Positions 11,284 through 22,483 of a stretch of 64,000 bases of DNA are shown here, piece by piece. This stretch comes from Leptospira interrogans serovar Manilae (GTDB taxonomy: Bacteria; Spirochaetota; Leptospiria; Leptospirales; Leptospiraceae), in NCBI GenBank assembly GCA_945887855.1, contig CAMCZP010000007.1:1-64000 (forward strand), in the 5' to 3' direction. The notes under the pieces were generated by a model. The model did not search any database, was not told where the DNA came from, and saw nothing but the letters and a program-made list of their open reading frames with translations. The translations under genes were made by a program, and so were the position numbers. Numbering within the stretch: the first letter of the stretch is position 1; each line of letters opens with the position of its first letter.

Positions 11284-12510
11284 ATGAAAAGTGATCCCCA
11301 TAATTTTAATACTTCGTACCCAACAAGTATACTTAAAAAAGTTGGTATCAATCATATGGAGATCCTCCCAAAAACTGTAATTTCTTTATTCTATCACTCC
11401 ATTATTGAATTTGATAAAGAAAATTATATATATAGCATCCAGCTCTTATACCAATCCTATTGTCATATCTTATTAAATGAGTTAAATCCAATGGAAGAGA
11501 TCACAACTGATGAAATTTCTAATTCACTCCTTGAATATTCTGAAATTTTAAAATCAAATGGACTTCTAATCGAAGATTCAATTGTAAATAAGTTTAACCA
11601 AATTACTTATACATTAGAAGATCCATCTCCAGACAGTGAAGTTTTAGCAAACTGCTTAAATGATGCTAAATTCATTTTTGAGTACTACATTGAATCCTAT
11701 ATATCCAAAAATATCAACCAAAAAGCACCTCTCCAAGAGGAAAATCAATCTCAAGTGATTGAGGATAAAAAGAAAACAAAATCCACTGTTATTTCAAAAA
11801 ATTTTACAAATTCTATCAAAATGGAATTTTCTCTCATTCCACCAGGTGAATTTGTCATGGGAGCCCTTCCCACAGATAAGGATGCAAATGATGATGAATC
11901 CCCCATTCACAAAGTTCGTATCACTAAAAGTTTTTATATTTCAAAATTTCTTACAACCCAAGGAAATTGGAAATCTATCATGAACAACAATCCTTCTTTC
12001 TTTAAAAAATTGGGAGATGATAATCCCATAGAGAGAGTCAGTTGGTATTTAATTCAGGATTTTATCAAAAGATTAAATGAAAAAGAAAAGCTAAAACCAA
12101 AGGAAGGATACAGACTTCCAACAGAAGCTGAGTGGGAGTATGTTTGTAAGGCAGGAAGCTCCACAAAATACTACCATAGTAATAAATCCGATTTGTTGGA
12201 AGAGTATGCTTGGTTTAGTTATACTTCCAATCGATCCACCCAAGTGGTAGGTACCAAAAAACCAAATGCTTTTGGGATCTATGATATGCTTGGAAATGTA
12301 AGAGAATGGTGTCATGACTGGTATGATCCTAAGTACTACCAAAAATCTCCCGTAAATGATCCCCAGGGTCCAGCAAAGGGTGAATTTAAAACCATGAGGG
12401 GTGGGAGTTGGTACTGCGTCCCACGTCTGACAAGAACCACACAAAGGTACCATCATATCCCCTCCTCTAAAAGTTTTTTAATTGGATTTCGGTTGGTAAA
12501 ACAAATCTAA
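11284..12510 (+). CDS. FGE-sulfatase/SUMF1-domain protein with helical N-terminal extension
   Basis: FSLIPPGEFVMGALPTDKDANDDESPIHKVRI, YRLPTEAEWEYVCKAG, YDMLGNVREWCHDWY, MRGGSWYCVPR...GFRLV. Confidence 0.88.
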   Translation: MKSDPHNFNTSYPTSILKKVGINHMEILPKTVISLFYHSIIEFDKENYIYSIQLLYQSYCHILLNELNPMEEITTDEISNSLLEYSEILKSNGLLIEDSIVNKFNQITYTLEDPSPDSEVLANCLNDAKFIFEYYIESYISKNINQKAPLQEENQSQVIEDKKKTKSTVISKNFTNSIKMEFSLIPPGEFVMGALPTDKDANDDESPIHKVRITKSFYISKFLTTQGNWKSIMNNNPSFFKKLGDDNPIERVSWYLIQDFIKRLNEKEKLKPKEGYRLPTEAEWEYVCKAGSSTKYYHSNKSDLLEEYAWFSYTSNRSTQVVGTKKPNAFGIYDMLGNVREWCHDWYDPKYYQKSPVNDPQGPAKGEFKTMRGGSWYCVPRLTRTTQRYHHIPSSKSFLIGFRLVKQI

Positions 12511-12589
12511 CAAGTATATAAAATTGTAAGTTTACTTCTTGCTGAAAAATAGTTAAGTAAGATACTATTCACTGAGCTATAACTTACAA

Positions 12590-12916
12590 ATGGAAGAACC
12601 ATCTTTTTATAAGAGAGTTTACGAATTAGTCCAAGAGATTCCCAAAGGCAAAGTATCATCATATGGAACGATTGCCAATCTTTTGGGAAGCCCCCGTGCG
12701 GCTAGAGCTGTAGGCTATGCTCTGAATTCTTTAAAGAAAGATGAATTGCAAAAGGTACCCTGGCAGAGGGTGATAAATTCTCAAGGTAAAATATCATTCA
12801 AAGGTGATCCTTTACGTGCTAATCTCCAAAGAAAACTTCTTGAAATAGAAGGGATTGTCTTTCATTCTGACGGTCAAATCGATTTTAAAATTTTTGGATG
12901 GCCCAACATAAAATGA
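12590..12916 (+). CDS. MGMT-like DNA-binding domain protein / alkyltransferase-like protein (ATL)
   Basis: [36 protein letters not shown]...[14 protein letters not shown]; Trp replaces the acceptor Cys of PCHRV. Confidence 0.9.
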   Translation: MEEPSFYKRVYELVQEIPKGKVSSYGTIANLLGSPRAARAVGYALNSLKKDELQKVPWQRVINSQGKISFKGDPLRANLQRKLLEIEGIVFHSDGQIDFKIFGWPNIK

Positions 12917-13710
12917 ATCCTACTCCATGTGTATTGTCTATTGCGGGCTCCGATTCCGGGGGGGGAGCTGGGATCCAAGCCGACCTAAAAACATTTCATA
13001 CCATTGGAGTTTTTGGAACTACAGCCATTACTTGCATCACTGCCCAAAACCCTGGTGGTGTCTCCGGGATTATGGAGGTGGATTCCCTTCTTATCGAGCG
13101 TCAAATTTTGTCCGTTCTTGAATATTTTCCAATTGTTTTTTCAAAATCAGGAATGCTTTTCTCCAGAGATATCGTAAATATAGTTATTAAGATAGTAAAA
13201 GAAAAGAAACTAAAATTAATTTGTGATCCCGTGATGGTGGCAACCAGTGGGGCAAAGCTCTTGAGAGATGATGCCATAGAACTTATCAAAAAAGAACTAC
13301 TTCCCATGTCTTATTTGATTACCCCAAATTCGGATGAAGCATCCCTCTTGTTGAAATCTAAAATAAATTCATCAAATGAAATGGAAGATGCCACCAAAGC
13401 TCTCTTTAAACTTTTTGGAGTTCCTATCTTATTAAAAGGCGGGCATCTCCAAAATAATGGTAAATTAAAAGATGTTTTATATGATGGTAAGGAAATGTCT
13501 GTATTTCCCTCTGAATATATAAAAAATGTTAGCACTCATGGAACTGGTTGCACCTATTCGTCTGCGATCACTTCTTATTTAGCTTTAGGTCAAGATTTAA
13601 AAACTTCAGTCTTACATGCTAAAAATTTTCTTCACTCTTCTATTCTGCATTCCATCCAAACCGGTAAAACCACCTCCATCAATCATTCTAAACCCAAGGA
13701 AATCTTATGA
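12913..13710 (+). CDS. thiD: Bifunctional hydroxymethylpyrimidine kinase / phosphomethylpyrimidine kinase
   Basis: [21 protein letters not shown]...[10 protein letters not shown]...[16 protein letters not shown] at 12913 overlaps the previous stop (ATGA); the track starts at 12898. Confidence 0.95.
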   Translation: MNPTPCVLSIAGSDSGGGAGIQADLKTFHTIGVFGTTAITCITAQNPGGVSGIMEVDSLLIERQILSVLEYFPIVFSKSGMLFSRDIVNIVIKIVKEKKLKLICDPVMVATSGAKLLRDDAIELIKKELLPMSYLITPNSDEASLLLKSKINSSNEMEDATKALFKLFGVPILLKGGHLQNNGKLKDVLYDGKEMSVFPSEYIKNVSTHGTGCTYSSAITSYLALGQDLKTSVLHAKNFLHSSILHSIQTGKTTSINHSKPKEIL

Positions 13711-16301
13711 TAAATGATATACCAACCTCCCCTTCCATGTTAAAACCGGAAGTTGAAAAAAATCTTAAGTATCCAGATACTTTTGATGAACTATTGAATG
13801 AATCAAAAGAGTACCGTATGGGATATGAAACCATATATCCATATTTCCAATCTATGAGCTTAGAAAAGCTAAAATCTATTCGAAAGAGAATTGATTTCGT
13901 ACTCCGGGAGCAGGGTATTACATTTGGTGGTTCTCAAACCAATGGTGGTGCTGAAAAAACATGGATGATTGACATGATCCCCCATGTCATTACAAATGAT
14001 GAATTTTTAAAAATTGAAATAGGTCTTAAACAGAGGCTTACAGCACTGAATCTTTTTTTAAAAGATATCTATTCAAAGCAACAAATATTAAAAGACAAAG
14101 TAATCCCAGTCGATATAATTTTCAATGATAGCAATTATCTGAGAGAATGCGTAAATTTAACTGTTCCCAGAGATGTATATTTACATATAGGAGCATTTGA
14201 TCTCTTGCGAGATAAAAATGGTGATTTTATTATATTAGATGATAATATAACTATCCCGAGCGGTATCAGCTACTCCCTTCTCAACAGACAGATACTACGC
14301 CAACAATTTCCCAATCTTTTCAATAAAATGCAGATCAGACAAATTTGGGATACAGCATCCACCATCCTTTCCAGACTAAGAGAATGTGCGCCACTCAGTG
14401 TAGAAAATCCAAAAATTGTACTACTCTCTCCCGGGATATTCAATGAGGCATACTCTGAACATGAGCTTTTAGCAAAGCGAATGGGGATTCCATTGGTTCT
14501 GCCCAAAGATCTCCTGATTAAAGAAAATTTTGTTTATATGAAAACCATTACTGGTTTGTCCAGAGTGGATGTTATCTATAGAAGAATAGAAGATTACTAC
14601 CTAGACCCCGTCAGCTTTTTCCAGGATAGCGTACTGGGGGTTCCCGGAATTCTTTCTAGTGTGAGGCAAGGAAATGTAACCATTGCCAATGCAATTGGTT
14701 CAGGTGTGGCAAGTTCAAAAGCACTTCTACCCTATATGAACCAAATCATGAAGTACTACATGAATGAAGATCCCATCATAAAAACTGCTCCCACTACTCT
14801 CATGAGCAAAGAAAAAGAGCGTTTGCATATCTTTGAAAATATTGAAAAATATGTGATAAAACCCATCCAGGGTACAGGTGGGGTCGGTATGGTCATAGGA
14901 TCCGAAGCTACTCCAGCTGAAATTGAAAATATGAAAGCTAAGGTAAGCCAAAACCCCAGCAATTTTATTGCTCAACCCCTTATCACACTCTCTAACTCAC
15001 AAATATTTACAAATGATACTTTGGAAAGTAGATATGTAGAGACCAGGTTCTTTACCTTCTTAGGCGCAAAGTTTAGTTTGAGTAATTCTGCTCTCACCAG
15101 AGTGTCCGCTAAAAAAACCTCAATTCTAGTAACAAATTCAAGAGGTGGGGGAAGCAAGGATACTTGGATTATGGGGAAGTCTGAAGTGACAGCTTCCCGC
15201 TTTCAAATCAATTCGGTAAATAATCGTTCCAAAAATTTTATACTTTCAAGAGTTGCGGAAAGCTTATTTTGGCTGGGACGTTATATAAACAGAGCACTCA
15301 CAACAGCAAACGTATTACAAGTAGCTTATACCTCTGAAATAGATGTACTACTAGGAAAGGAAGAATCCTCCTACAACACATTGATTAGCAGTATATCCCA
15401 TTTAACTGGATCTCCACTGCGAAGGCATATGCGCCAAAATGAATCATGGCAAATGGGACTTTTTAACCATGCAGTAATGGACCAGAAAAATCCTGGCTCC
15501 ATGCGATCAAACCTCAACTATGCTATGATGAATGCCAAAGAAATCCAAAGTATGCTGAGTGGGGAAATGTGGATTTCACTCAAAAAACTCTTAGAGTATT
15601 TAGGGAATTTGAGAACGGGTCAGGATATGCACATAGAAGATCTCTCCGAATGGCTAACGGGTGTAGCACACTATTCCCAGTCTTTTTATGGTGCAACTCT
15701 TGATACATTTTCCCGTCAAGAAGTACTACAATTTGCTCAGCTGGGCAGGTTAGTTGAACATTGTAATTCCATAGTGATTGTCCTTAAATCTACCATTCAA
15801 TACTTGGTGAGAGCTAATTCAAGAGAGGATGTGTACAACAACTTACAACCATTCTTAATTGTAATACTAAAATTTTTGAATTCCTATGAAGCATACCAAT
15901 GGAGCTATGAATCCAGATTCGATCCCTATCTTTCCTATAGAATGTTGGTTGTGGATAGGGATTTTAGCAATTCTCTAGTCAGCTCCCTAGAACGAATCAA
16001 AACTATCCTCAATGCTGTCAGTGTAGATAGAACCTACAAAGATGGTAGTCCCGAGTTTGTTTGTGATATGCTAATTTCTAGAGCATACTCTTTTGATTTA
16101 AAAGGAAAGCTTGCTTTTGCAGAAGAAAAGAATAACGATCTTCAAACAAGGGGAGTGCAATTTTTTGCTTCCCAGAAAGGGGAAATCACACCTGGATTTT
16201 GGGCTCAGGATCTAAAAGCAGGGATAGAACTTTTAGGCAGTCAAATCATGGATAGATACAGCAATGTATCTTCTCCAACTCCATTTACGGTGGTAGGATA
16301 A
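13707..16301 (+). CDS. Fused circularly permuted ATP-grasp + alpha-E domain protein
   Basis: N-terminal CP-ATP-grasp (RECVNLTVPRDVYLHIGAFDLLRDKNGDFIILDDNITIPSGISY..., VIKPIQGTGGVGMVIG); C-terminal alpha-E (LSRVAESLFWLGRYINRALTTANVLQVAY). Confidence 0.92.
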   Translation: MINDIPTSPSMLKPEVEKNLKYPDTFDELLNESKEYRMGYETIYPYFQSMSLEKLKSIRKRIDFVLREQGITFGGSQTNGGAEKTWMIDMIPHVITNDEFLKIEIGLKQRLTALNLFLKDIYSKQQILKDKVIPVDIIFNDSNYLRECVNLTVPRDVYLHIGAFDLLRDKNGDFIILDDNITIPSGISYSLLNRQILRQQFPNLFNKMQIRQIWDTASTILSRLRECAPLSVENPKIVLLSPGIFNEAYSEHELLAKRMGIPLVLPKDLLIKENFVYMKTITGLSRVDVIYRRIEDYYLDPVSFFQDSVLGVPGILSSVRQGNVTIANAIGSGVASSKALLPYMNQIMKYYMNEDPIIKTAPTTLMSKEKERLHIFENIEKYVIKPIQGTGGVGMVIGSEATPAEIENMKAKVSQNPSNFIAQPLITLSNSQIFTNDTLESRYVETRFFTFLGAKFSLSNSALTRVSAKKTSILVTNSRGGGSKDTWIMGKSEVTASRFQINSVNNRSKNFILSRVAESLFWLGRYINRALTTANVLQVAYTSEIDVLLGKEESSYNTLISSISHLTGSPLRRHMRQNESWQMGLFNHAVMDQKNPGSMRSNLNYAMMNAKEIQSMLSGEMWISLKKLLEYLGNLRTGQDMHIEDLSEWLTGVAHYSQSFYGATLDTFSRQEVLQFAQLGRLVEHCNSIVIVLKSTIQYLVRANSREDVYNNLQPFLIVILKFLNSYEAYQWSYESRFDPYLSYRMLVVDRDFSNSLVSSLERIKTILNAVSVDRTYKDGSPEFVCDMLISRAYSFDLKGKLAFAEEKNNDLQTRGVQFFASQKGEITPGFWAQDLKAGIELLGSQIMDRYSNVSSPTPFTVVG

Positions 16302-17203
16302 TGCAAAACAGATACACTTTAGTCCACAAAACAATCTATAGCTACGAATGGGAAGCTCTCGAATCCTACTCAAAAGTAAAAGTATCACCCCTCGAGACTA
16401 TCTGCCAATCAGTAAACTCCCACACGATTGAAGTTAAACCAGATGTCCCCGTCTACTCCCACAGAGACTACTTTGGAAACCTCGTCCATGAGTTCAGTGT
16501 ACCATTCCGGCACAAAACTTTGGAGATCATCGCCACATCTGATGTTACAACCTTTGTTCCTTCCCTGGAGGCTCAAAAATCTCAAATTACAATCCGGGAA
16601 GCTATCAAGTGGTTTAGAAACTATGAATATGATTTTTATGATTATGTAAATGAAAGTCCCTTCATCAAATTTACTCCCACGGTGCTAGATTTTGCTAAGA
16701 AAGTCTTAGACCCTGACCGAAAGCTTTCCGAAGCTGTTTGGGATCTAAACCAAATGTTTACAAAGGACTTCAAATACAGTTCAGGCTCCACCCAAATCAA
16801 TACTCCCGTAGATGATGTGATCCTCAAACGGGAGGGAGTTTGTCAGGACTTCTCCCATACCATGATCAGCCTCTTGCGTGCCACAGGGATTGCCGCTCGG
16901 TATGTCAGCGGGTACATAGAAACCTATGATCCCACCACAAACCCCGGGATGATAGGTTCCGAACAGAGTCATGCATGGTTAGATGTCTATATGCCCGATT
17001 TTTCTTGGTATGGATTGGATCCCACAAACAATATGTACTCCTCTGAAAAACACATCCGTGTGGGTATGGGAAGGGATTTTGATGACATTTCTCCCGTAAG
17101 AGGTACATTCAAAGGCTCTGGAAGGCAAACATTGAGCGTAGAGGTATATATGAGACGCATTGTAAAAGAAGTACCGTTCTTAAAATTACAGAGTTCGTCC
17201 TAA
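16301..17203 (+). CDS. Transglutaminase-like domain protein
   Basis: Catalytic triad context: [29 protein letters not shown] (Cys), [24 protein letters not shown] (His, Asp). Confidence 0.95.
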   Translation: MQNRYTLVHKTIYSYEWEALESYSKVKVSPLETICQSVNSHTIEVKPDVPVYSHRDYFGNLVHEFSVPFRHKTLEIIATSDVTTFVPSLEAQKSQITIREAIKWFRNYEYDFYDYVNESPFIKFTPTVLDFAKKVLDPDRKLSEAVWDLNQMFTKDFKYSSGSTQINTPVDDVILKREGVCQDFSHTMISLLRATGIAARYVSGYIETYDPTTNPGMIGSEQSHAWLDVYMPDFSWYGLDPTNNMYSSEKHIRVGMGRDFDDISPVRGTFKGSGRQTLSVEVYMRRIVKEVPFLKLQSSS

Positions 17204-18492
17204 TGCTGGAATCAAATCTCTCCCTACCCGATGGTTTTGAAATAGAAGTTCCGGGCGACAAATCTGTATCCCATCGCTCTGTTTTATTCTCTGCACTTTC
17301 TAAGGGGAAGTCCAAAATTTCAGGTTTTTTGGAAGCTGAGGATCCTCTCAACACCATGCGATCCTTCTCTAAGCTGGGTGTGACCTATACCAAATTGGAT
17401 CCAACAACCTATGAGGTAGAGAGCCCCGGTAAGAAACACCTCCACTCCCCCACCAATTATCTGGACTTTGGGAATGGAGGAACAGGAATCAGGCTCTCTG
17501 CGGGATTGGTAGCAGGACTGCCTAATCTTGCAGCCACCCTCACTGGCGATGCCTCCCTCTGCAAACGCCCCATGAAACGAATCATTGATCCCCTGCTTGC
17601 CATGGGGGCACAAATTAAATCCCTACAGGGAGATGGAACCGCACCCCTCGAAATCAAGGGGAGAATTTTAAAAAACTTTTCTTACTCTTCGCCACTTTCA
17701 AGTGCCCAGGTAAAAAGCTGCCTCATGCTTGCTGCCATTTCTTCTGATGTAGAACTAAACTATGATGAACCCGAGCTTTCCAGAGATCACACAGAAAACA
17801 TGTTAGAGTTTTTAGGGGGAAAGTTAGTAAAAAAAGAGGGCTTTGGTTTTACGATCAAACCCCCATTTTCGTTTGAGGGTGCCCACTTCAAAGTCCCCGG
17901 AGACATCTCTTCGGCAGCATTTTTTATTGTTTTAGGATTGCTTTCCAAGAAAGGAAATCTCTTGGTAAAAAACATTGGTTTGAACCCGGCCAGAACGGGA
18001 ATTATCAAAGTTTTACGGGAGATGGGAGGAAAAATCGAAGAAGAGGATCTCAGAAAAGAGTGTGGGGAAATTACCGGAAATTTAAGGGTCTATCCATCCC
18101 ATCTCAGAAAAATTACCATTACCGAAGATTTAATTCCTTCCATCATAGATGAAATCCCAATTCTCACAATAGCGGGACTCTTTAGCGAAGGCGGGTTTAA
18201 AATTTCGGGTGCAGAAGACTTACGGGCTAAAGAAAGTGATCGAATCCATTCAATGGTAACTAATTTACAAAAATTAAAAATCAAAGTGGAAGAACACAAA
18301 GATGGATATGAATTTAAAGAAATAAATTCTATACAAAATACTACCATTGAATCTTTTATGGATCATAGAATAGCTATGAGTTTTTTAATATTAAAAAGTC
18401 TTTTAAATTCAGATTTATCTATAGATGATTCTTCTTGGATTGAAACTTCTTTTCCCAATTTCCACACAATTATCGAAAGAATTAAAAAATGA
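17203..18492 (+). CDS. aroA: 3-phosphoshikimate 1-carboxyvinyltransferase
   Basis: [66 protein letters not shown]. Confidence 0.97.
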   Translation: MLESNLSLPDGFEIEVPGDKSVSHRSVLFSALSKGKSKISGFLEAEDPLNTMRSFSKLGVTYTKLDPTTYEVESPGKKHLHSPTNYLDFGNGGTGIRLSAGLVAGLPNLAATLTGDASLCKRPMKRIIDPLLAMGAQIKSLQGDGTAPLEIKGRILKNFSYSSPLSSAQVKSCLMLAAISSDVELNYDEPELSRDHTENMLEFLGGKLVKKEGFGFTIKPPFSFEGAHFKVPGDISSAAFFIVLGLLSKKGNLLVKNIGLNPARTGIIKVLREMGGKIEEEDLRKECGEITGNLRVYPSHLRKITITEDLIPSIIDEIPILTIAGLFSEGGFKISGAEDLRAKESDRIHSMVTNLQKLKIKVEEHKDGYEFKEINSIQNTTIESFMDHRIAMSFLILKSLLNSDLSIDDSSWIETSFPNFHTIIERIKK

Positions 18493-20936
18493 TTTCTCTG
18501 CAAAAATTTATTTTTTGCAAAATCTCCATAAAATACTATTTATTCATCATCTTCCTATTTTTCTCCTTTGGTTGCATGCACAAAGAACAGAATTCCTTTA
18601 AGGTTAATTTGAATTGGGAATATTCTGTCTCCAAAAAAGATGATTCCATTTTCCAATCACTTGATAAAGAGTTCAAAGTTGTTCCCAAAGAGTTCCAATC
18701 ACCATCCTTCCAAACTTTTCCAGAAAAAAAAGGTTATATATGGTTAAAAGCCAAGTTTTTGATTCCAAGGGAATTGCAGAGAGAGAGCACTTCAATTTTA
18801 TTAAATAAATTTCAATGGGAACGTGAACTCTACTTAAATGGAAATCTAATAAATAATAATATTGAATATAAAAATTTACACTGGAACCATAGGGGTAAAA
18901 GTGAAATTTTTACAATTCCAAGAGTTTATATAAATTACGACTTAGAAAATACTCTACTAGTTAAACTTTACTTTGAAAGTGAAGTTCACTTTCCAACAAT
19001 TCTAATAATTGGTGATGAAAACGAATTAATTTTAAGTTATTTGAGTAATTCATTAATTGAAACATACATTCCTATTTTTATTTCAATAATTTTTTTTATA
19101 TTAGCCTCACTTCATTTTAGATTGTATTTCATAAGAAAATTTGAAATTGAACATTTGTACATTAGCCTATCTCTCCTATTGTTCTCCATGAGTTCGATTT
19201 ATCTATTTAGTAACCTAATTACAATCCTGGGTTATTCTTTGAATTATAAAATAATCAATAATATAGAATTTTTATTATATTATTTTGGATTATTTTTTAT
19301 TTATAAATTAATCTCCAATAAAACAAAAATTTTTATAAGCGTTTCGGAGATAATCATAATAGAAATATATACTATAGCAAGTACTATACTTTTTTTACTT
19401 TCGGGTTATGGTATAGATCATATCATCCCCTATTCTATCAAAAATCTACTTCCAATCCCAATTTTACTCACTTTTATAAGTAAAATTTTTAGAGGGACAT
19501 CCCAAAAAATTAAATTTTGCCAATATCTATACCCTGTTAGCTTTCTAGTTTTATTTGGAGCAGCTTACGATTTATATACTCTTTTTATGAAAAATTTAGA
19601 AATAAATTATGAGTTTTTTAGCCTATCTCTTATGTTATTTATTATTTCGTTTTACAAAATTTTTGAAGCACATAATAAACTTAACAAAGCAGAAAATAAA
19701 ATTGAATATCTAGATAGTAATTTAAAAGAAAAGATCAACTCCATATTTTCTCTACAACAAGAAAATGATGTATCTGCTCAATCCCTAAAAGGTGAATATT
19801 TTATAGCCTCAATTCTAAGTGAGCCCACAGTACAAATTTCTGAAAATTCAGATAATTTTATTTGCAATGTATTTATAGAACAAAAAAATTCATTTACATT
19901 TAAGTCAAATACAAGAAGTATTGGTGGTGATTTTTGTATTACTAAAAAATTATATTTTCCTGTTGAAAATAAATTCTATTTATTTTATTGCAATGGGGAT
20001 GCAACTGGAAAGTCACTTAAAGGTTCTATTGGAGCTTTATCTGCATTTATATATTTTGAAACCATTCTCTCAAAAAAAATTGATTTAAAACCAGAAGAGT
20101 TTCTAGAAGACCTAATAAACACTCTAAACAAGCTTTTTAAAATTTTTTCTGGTAATATGTATCTCTCTTTGAGCACGGGACTTATTTCTGAGGAAACTGG
20201 AGAGCTATTGTATTCTGTAACAGGCCATCCTAAAAATATTCTCTACTCAGAGGGCAAGGTTGATTATTTGCCAGATTTTCAGGAAAATCTTATTGGAGAT
20301 TATTCAAATCCAATTTCAGTTTTCAAATATAAATTTAAAATCAATGATATTCTCTATATATCTTCTGATGGACGAGAAACTATAGAGTTGGGTGGAATTT
20401 ATGGCGGAACAAAAAGTGAAACTGAAAAATTATTTTTAAAAATCATTGAGAAATCAAACGGTGACTTTGACTTTCTAATCAATGAAATTAAAAACTTTGG
20501 AAAATTCTCTGATGATTTTTCTGTATTACAAATCAAATGTGTTAATATTGAAAAGATAGAAAATAATCTATTTTTAAGTGATTCTTTTGAAAATAGATTA
20601 AAAGCAGATAACTATTATGAAATGAAAAATTTTGAATCAGCATTAGAAATCTATCTCCAACTTTCAAATATAAATACAGACACGGATTTACAGTTTAAAA
20701 TTGGACTTTGTTATAAAAATTTAAAATTATATGACAATGCTATAAATTATTTACAAATGTCTTATAAAAATAATGAGACTAATATATTGACTATTCTACA
20801 ATTATGTGATACATATAGACTGGGTGGGCAATCTGAAAGTGCTACAAAACTTTTCTTATCTTCAGAAAAAAAATTCCCACTAATCTCACAAATACTTAAA
20901 TTAAAATCATTACTTAAAAAAACAGATATTAATTAA
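18489..20936 (+). CDS. Lipoprotein-like 7TM sensor with SpoIIE PP2C phosphatase and C-terminal TPR-like repeats
   Basis: N-terminal lipobox-like FFSFGC, extracellular domain then about 7 hydrophobic segments; PP2C motifs [43 protein letters not shown]-like tail. Confidence 0.85.
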   Translation: MISLQKFIFCKISIKYYLFIIFLFFSFGCMHKEQNSFKVNLNWEYSVSKKDDSIFQSLDKEFKVVPKEFQSPSFQTFPEKKGYIWLKAKFLIPRELQRESTSILLNKFQWERELYLNGNLINNNIEYKNLHWNHRGKSEIFTIPRVYINYDLENTLLVKLYFESEVHFPTILIIGDENELILSYLSNSLIETYIPIFISIIFFILASLHFRLYFIRKFEIEHLYISLSLLLFSMSSIYLFSNLITILGYSLNYKIINNIEFLLYYFGLFFIYKLISNKTKIFISVSEIIIIEIYTIASTILFLLSGYGIDHIIPYSIKNLLPIPILLTFISKIFRGTSQKIKFCQYLYPVSFLVLFGAAYDLYTLFMKNLEINYEFFSLSLMLFIISFYKIFEAHNKLNKAENKIEYLDSNLKEKINSIFSLQQENDVSAQSLKGEYFIASILSEPTVQISENSDNFICNVFIEQKNSFTFKSNTRSIGGDFCITKKLYFPVENKFYLFYCNGDATGKSLKGSIGALSAFIYFETILSKKIDLKPEEFLEDLINTLNKLFKIFSGNMYLSLSTGLISEETGELLYSVTGHPKNILYSEGKVDYLPDFQENLIGDYSNPISVFKYKFKINDILYISSDGRETIELGGIYGGTKSETEKLFLKIIEKSNGDFDFLINEIKNFGKFSDDFSVLQIKCVNIEKIENNLFLSDSFENRLKADNYYEMKNFESALEIYLQLSNINTDTDLQFKIGLCYKNLKLYDNAINYLQMSYKNNETNILTILQLCDTYRLGGQSESATKLFLSSEKKFPLISQILKLKSLLKKTDIN

Positions 20937-22483
20937 AGAGATAATCCAAGTTCTTTGGATATTCTTTGCATCCTAAGAATCAGTTTTTCCTTACCCAGCA
21001 ATGGGAATAGAATTGGCAATTCCAATCCATGTGATTTGCCCGTAGTCATCACCCGGATAGGCATAAATAAATTTTTTCCTTTTTCACCAGTTTCATTTCC
21101 AGTAGCTTCCATTAATTTTTTATAATCATCTCCTGAACTAGGACTTGCATTTAATACTTGGTTATAAAAGTTTTTCATCACATTATCTGCACCGGTAGCT
21201 TTTGCAATTGCTCTAGAGTCTTCATTTTCAATACTAATTTCATTATTGAAAAACTCACTTATATATGGGGGAGCCTGTGAAAGTCTATCCAGATATACCC
21301 GAATAGATTCTAAAATAGATCTAAGGATTGGATTGTTTTTTTCTTTTATCTCATTTGGAATGTCATTTGCATCTTTTATAAAGGTAAGTATTTGTGAGGA
21401 TAGCAATTCTATATCCATGTCCCGTATGAATTTATTAGAAAGCCAATTTAACTTAGATTTTGGATTGAGGTATTCAGATAATTCCCGAGTAGACAATGAA
21501 GTTAAGTTCACTGAATCCTTTTCTTCTTCTTTCATTTTTTTAAACACATCAAATGTAGAGGGAGACTTTGAACATCTTTCTATATCAAATATCTCTGATG
21601 TTTTTGAATGGGGCAAGTATTCAGAACCATCTTCCGACGTCCAACCGAGAAGTGCCATGTAGTTCACAAAACATTCCTCTGTATAACCCAAATCTCTAAA
21701 AGCCAATACAGAAGTAGCACCTGCTCTTTTGGAAAGTTTTTTACCATCCGAACCTACAATTTCAGAAACATGAGCAAATATGGGAATTGGAAAAGCCAGG
21801 GCTTCTCCAATCAATACCTGGCGGGGAGTGTTAGACAAATGACCCACTCCACGAATAACATGAGAGATCTTCATCAAATAGTCATCTATAACTACAGCAT
21901 AATTGTAGGATGGAAAACCATCCGATTTAACTATAATGAAATCCCCAATTAATTTTGTTTCAAATTTTACCTTACCTTGTATTACGTCATTTACAATTAG
22001 GGTTTTATGAGGAACTTTAAATCTAATAGTATAGGGAATTTTTTTATCTAATTTTTCTGAAATTTCAGAATCTGTCATACCTGCATGGAGGCCATCATAT
22101 ATATATGGAATGCCCATTGCCTCGGATTGTTTTTTCTTTGCCTCTAATTCCTCGGGAGTGCAAAAACATCGATATGCAAGCTTTTTAGTGAGAAGGATAT
22201 CTGTGAATTTTTGGTATATGGATATTCTTTCTGACTGCTTGTAGGGACCATATTCCCCCCCAATGCCAGGACCCTCATCCCACTTCATCCCCAACCACTC
22301 TAGAGACTCAAGAATTGTCTGGAATGAACTTTCCGTTGACCTATCCTGGTCGGTATCTTCAATCCTCAGTATAAACTTTCCACCCTTGGATTTTGCATAA
22401 AGATAGTTAAAGAGTGCTGTTCTAGCTCCTCCCACATGTAAAAATCCTGAAGGAGAGGGGGCAAATCTTGTTCTAATTTCCAT
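20933..22483 (-). CDS. gltX: Glutamyl-tRNA synthetase
   Basis: [26 protein letters not shown] (HIGH region), [13 protein letters not shown] (KMSKS region). Confidence 0.97.
   Translation of the reverse strand: MEIRTRFAPSPSGFLHVGGARTALFNYLYAKSKGGKFILRIEDTDQDRSTESSFQTILESLEWLGMKWDEGPGIGGEYGPYKQSERISIYQKFTDILLTKKLAYRCFCTPEELEAKKKQSEAMGIPYIYDGLHAGMTDSEISEKLDKKIPYTIRFKVPHKTLIVNDVIQGKVKFETKLIGDFIIVKSDGFPSYNYAVVIDDYLMKISHVIRGVGHLSNTPRQVLIGEALAFPIPIFAHVSEIVGSDGKKLSKRAGATSVLAFRDLGYTEECFVNYMALLGWTSEDGSEYLPHSKTSEIFDIERCSKSPSTFDVFKKMKEEEKDSVNLTSLSTRELSEYLNPKSKLNWLSNKFIRDMDIELLSSQILTFIKDANDIPNEIKEKNNPILRSILESIRVYLDRLSQAPPYISEFFNNEISIENEDSRAIAKATGADNVMKNFYNQVLNASPSSGDDYKKLMEATGNETGEKGKNLFMPIRVMTTGKSHGLELPILFPLLGKEKLILRMQRISKELGLSL

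Noticed and set aside
12091-12456. Track ORF (- strand, 121 aa) antisense to the FGE-like gene
   Set aside because: Shadow ORF of a strongly conserved domain; no independent support.
16781-17657. Cluster of antisense ORFs (60-97 aa) under the transglutaminase and aroA genes
   Set aside because: Explained by the higher local GC reducing stop codons; both sense genes have full catalytic motifs.
21246-21952. Plus-strand ORFs of 138 and 114 aa within gltX
   Set aside because: Antisense shadows of conserved gltX.
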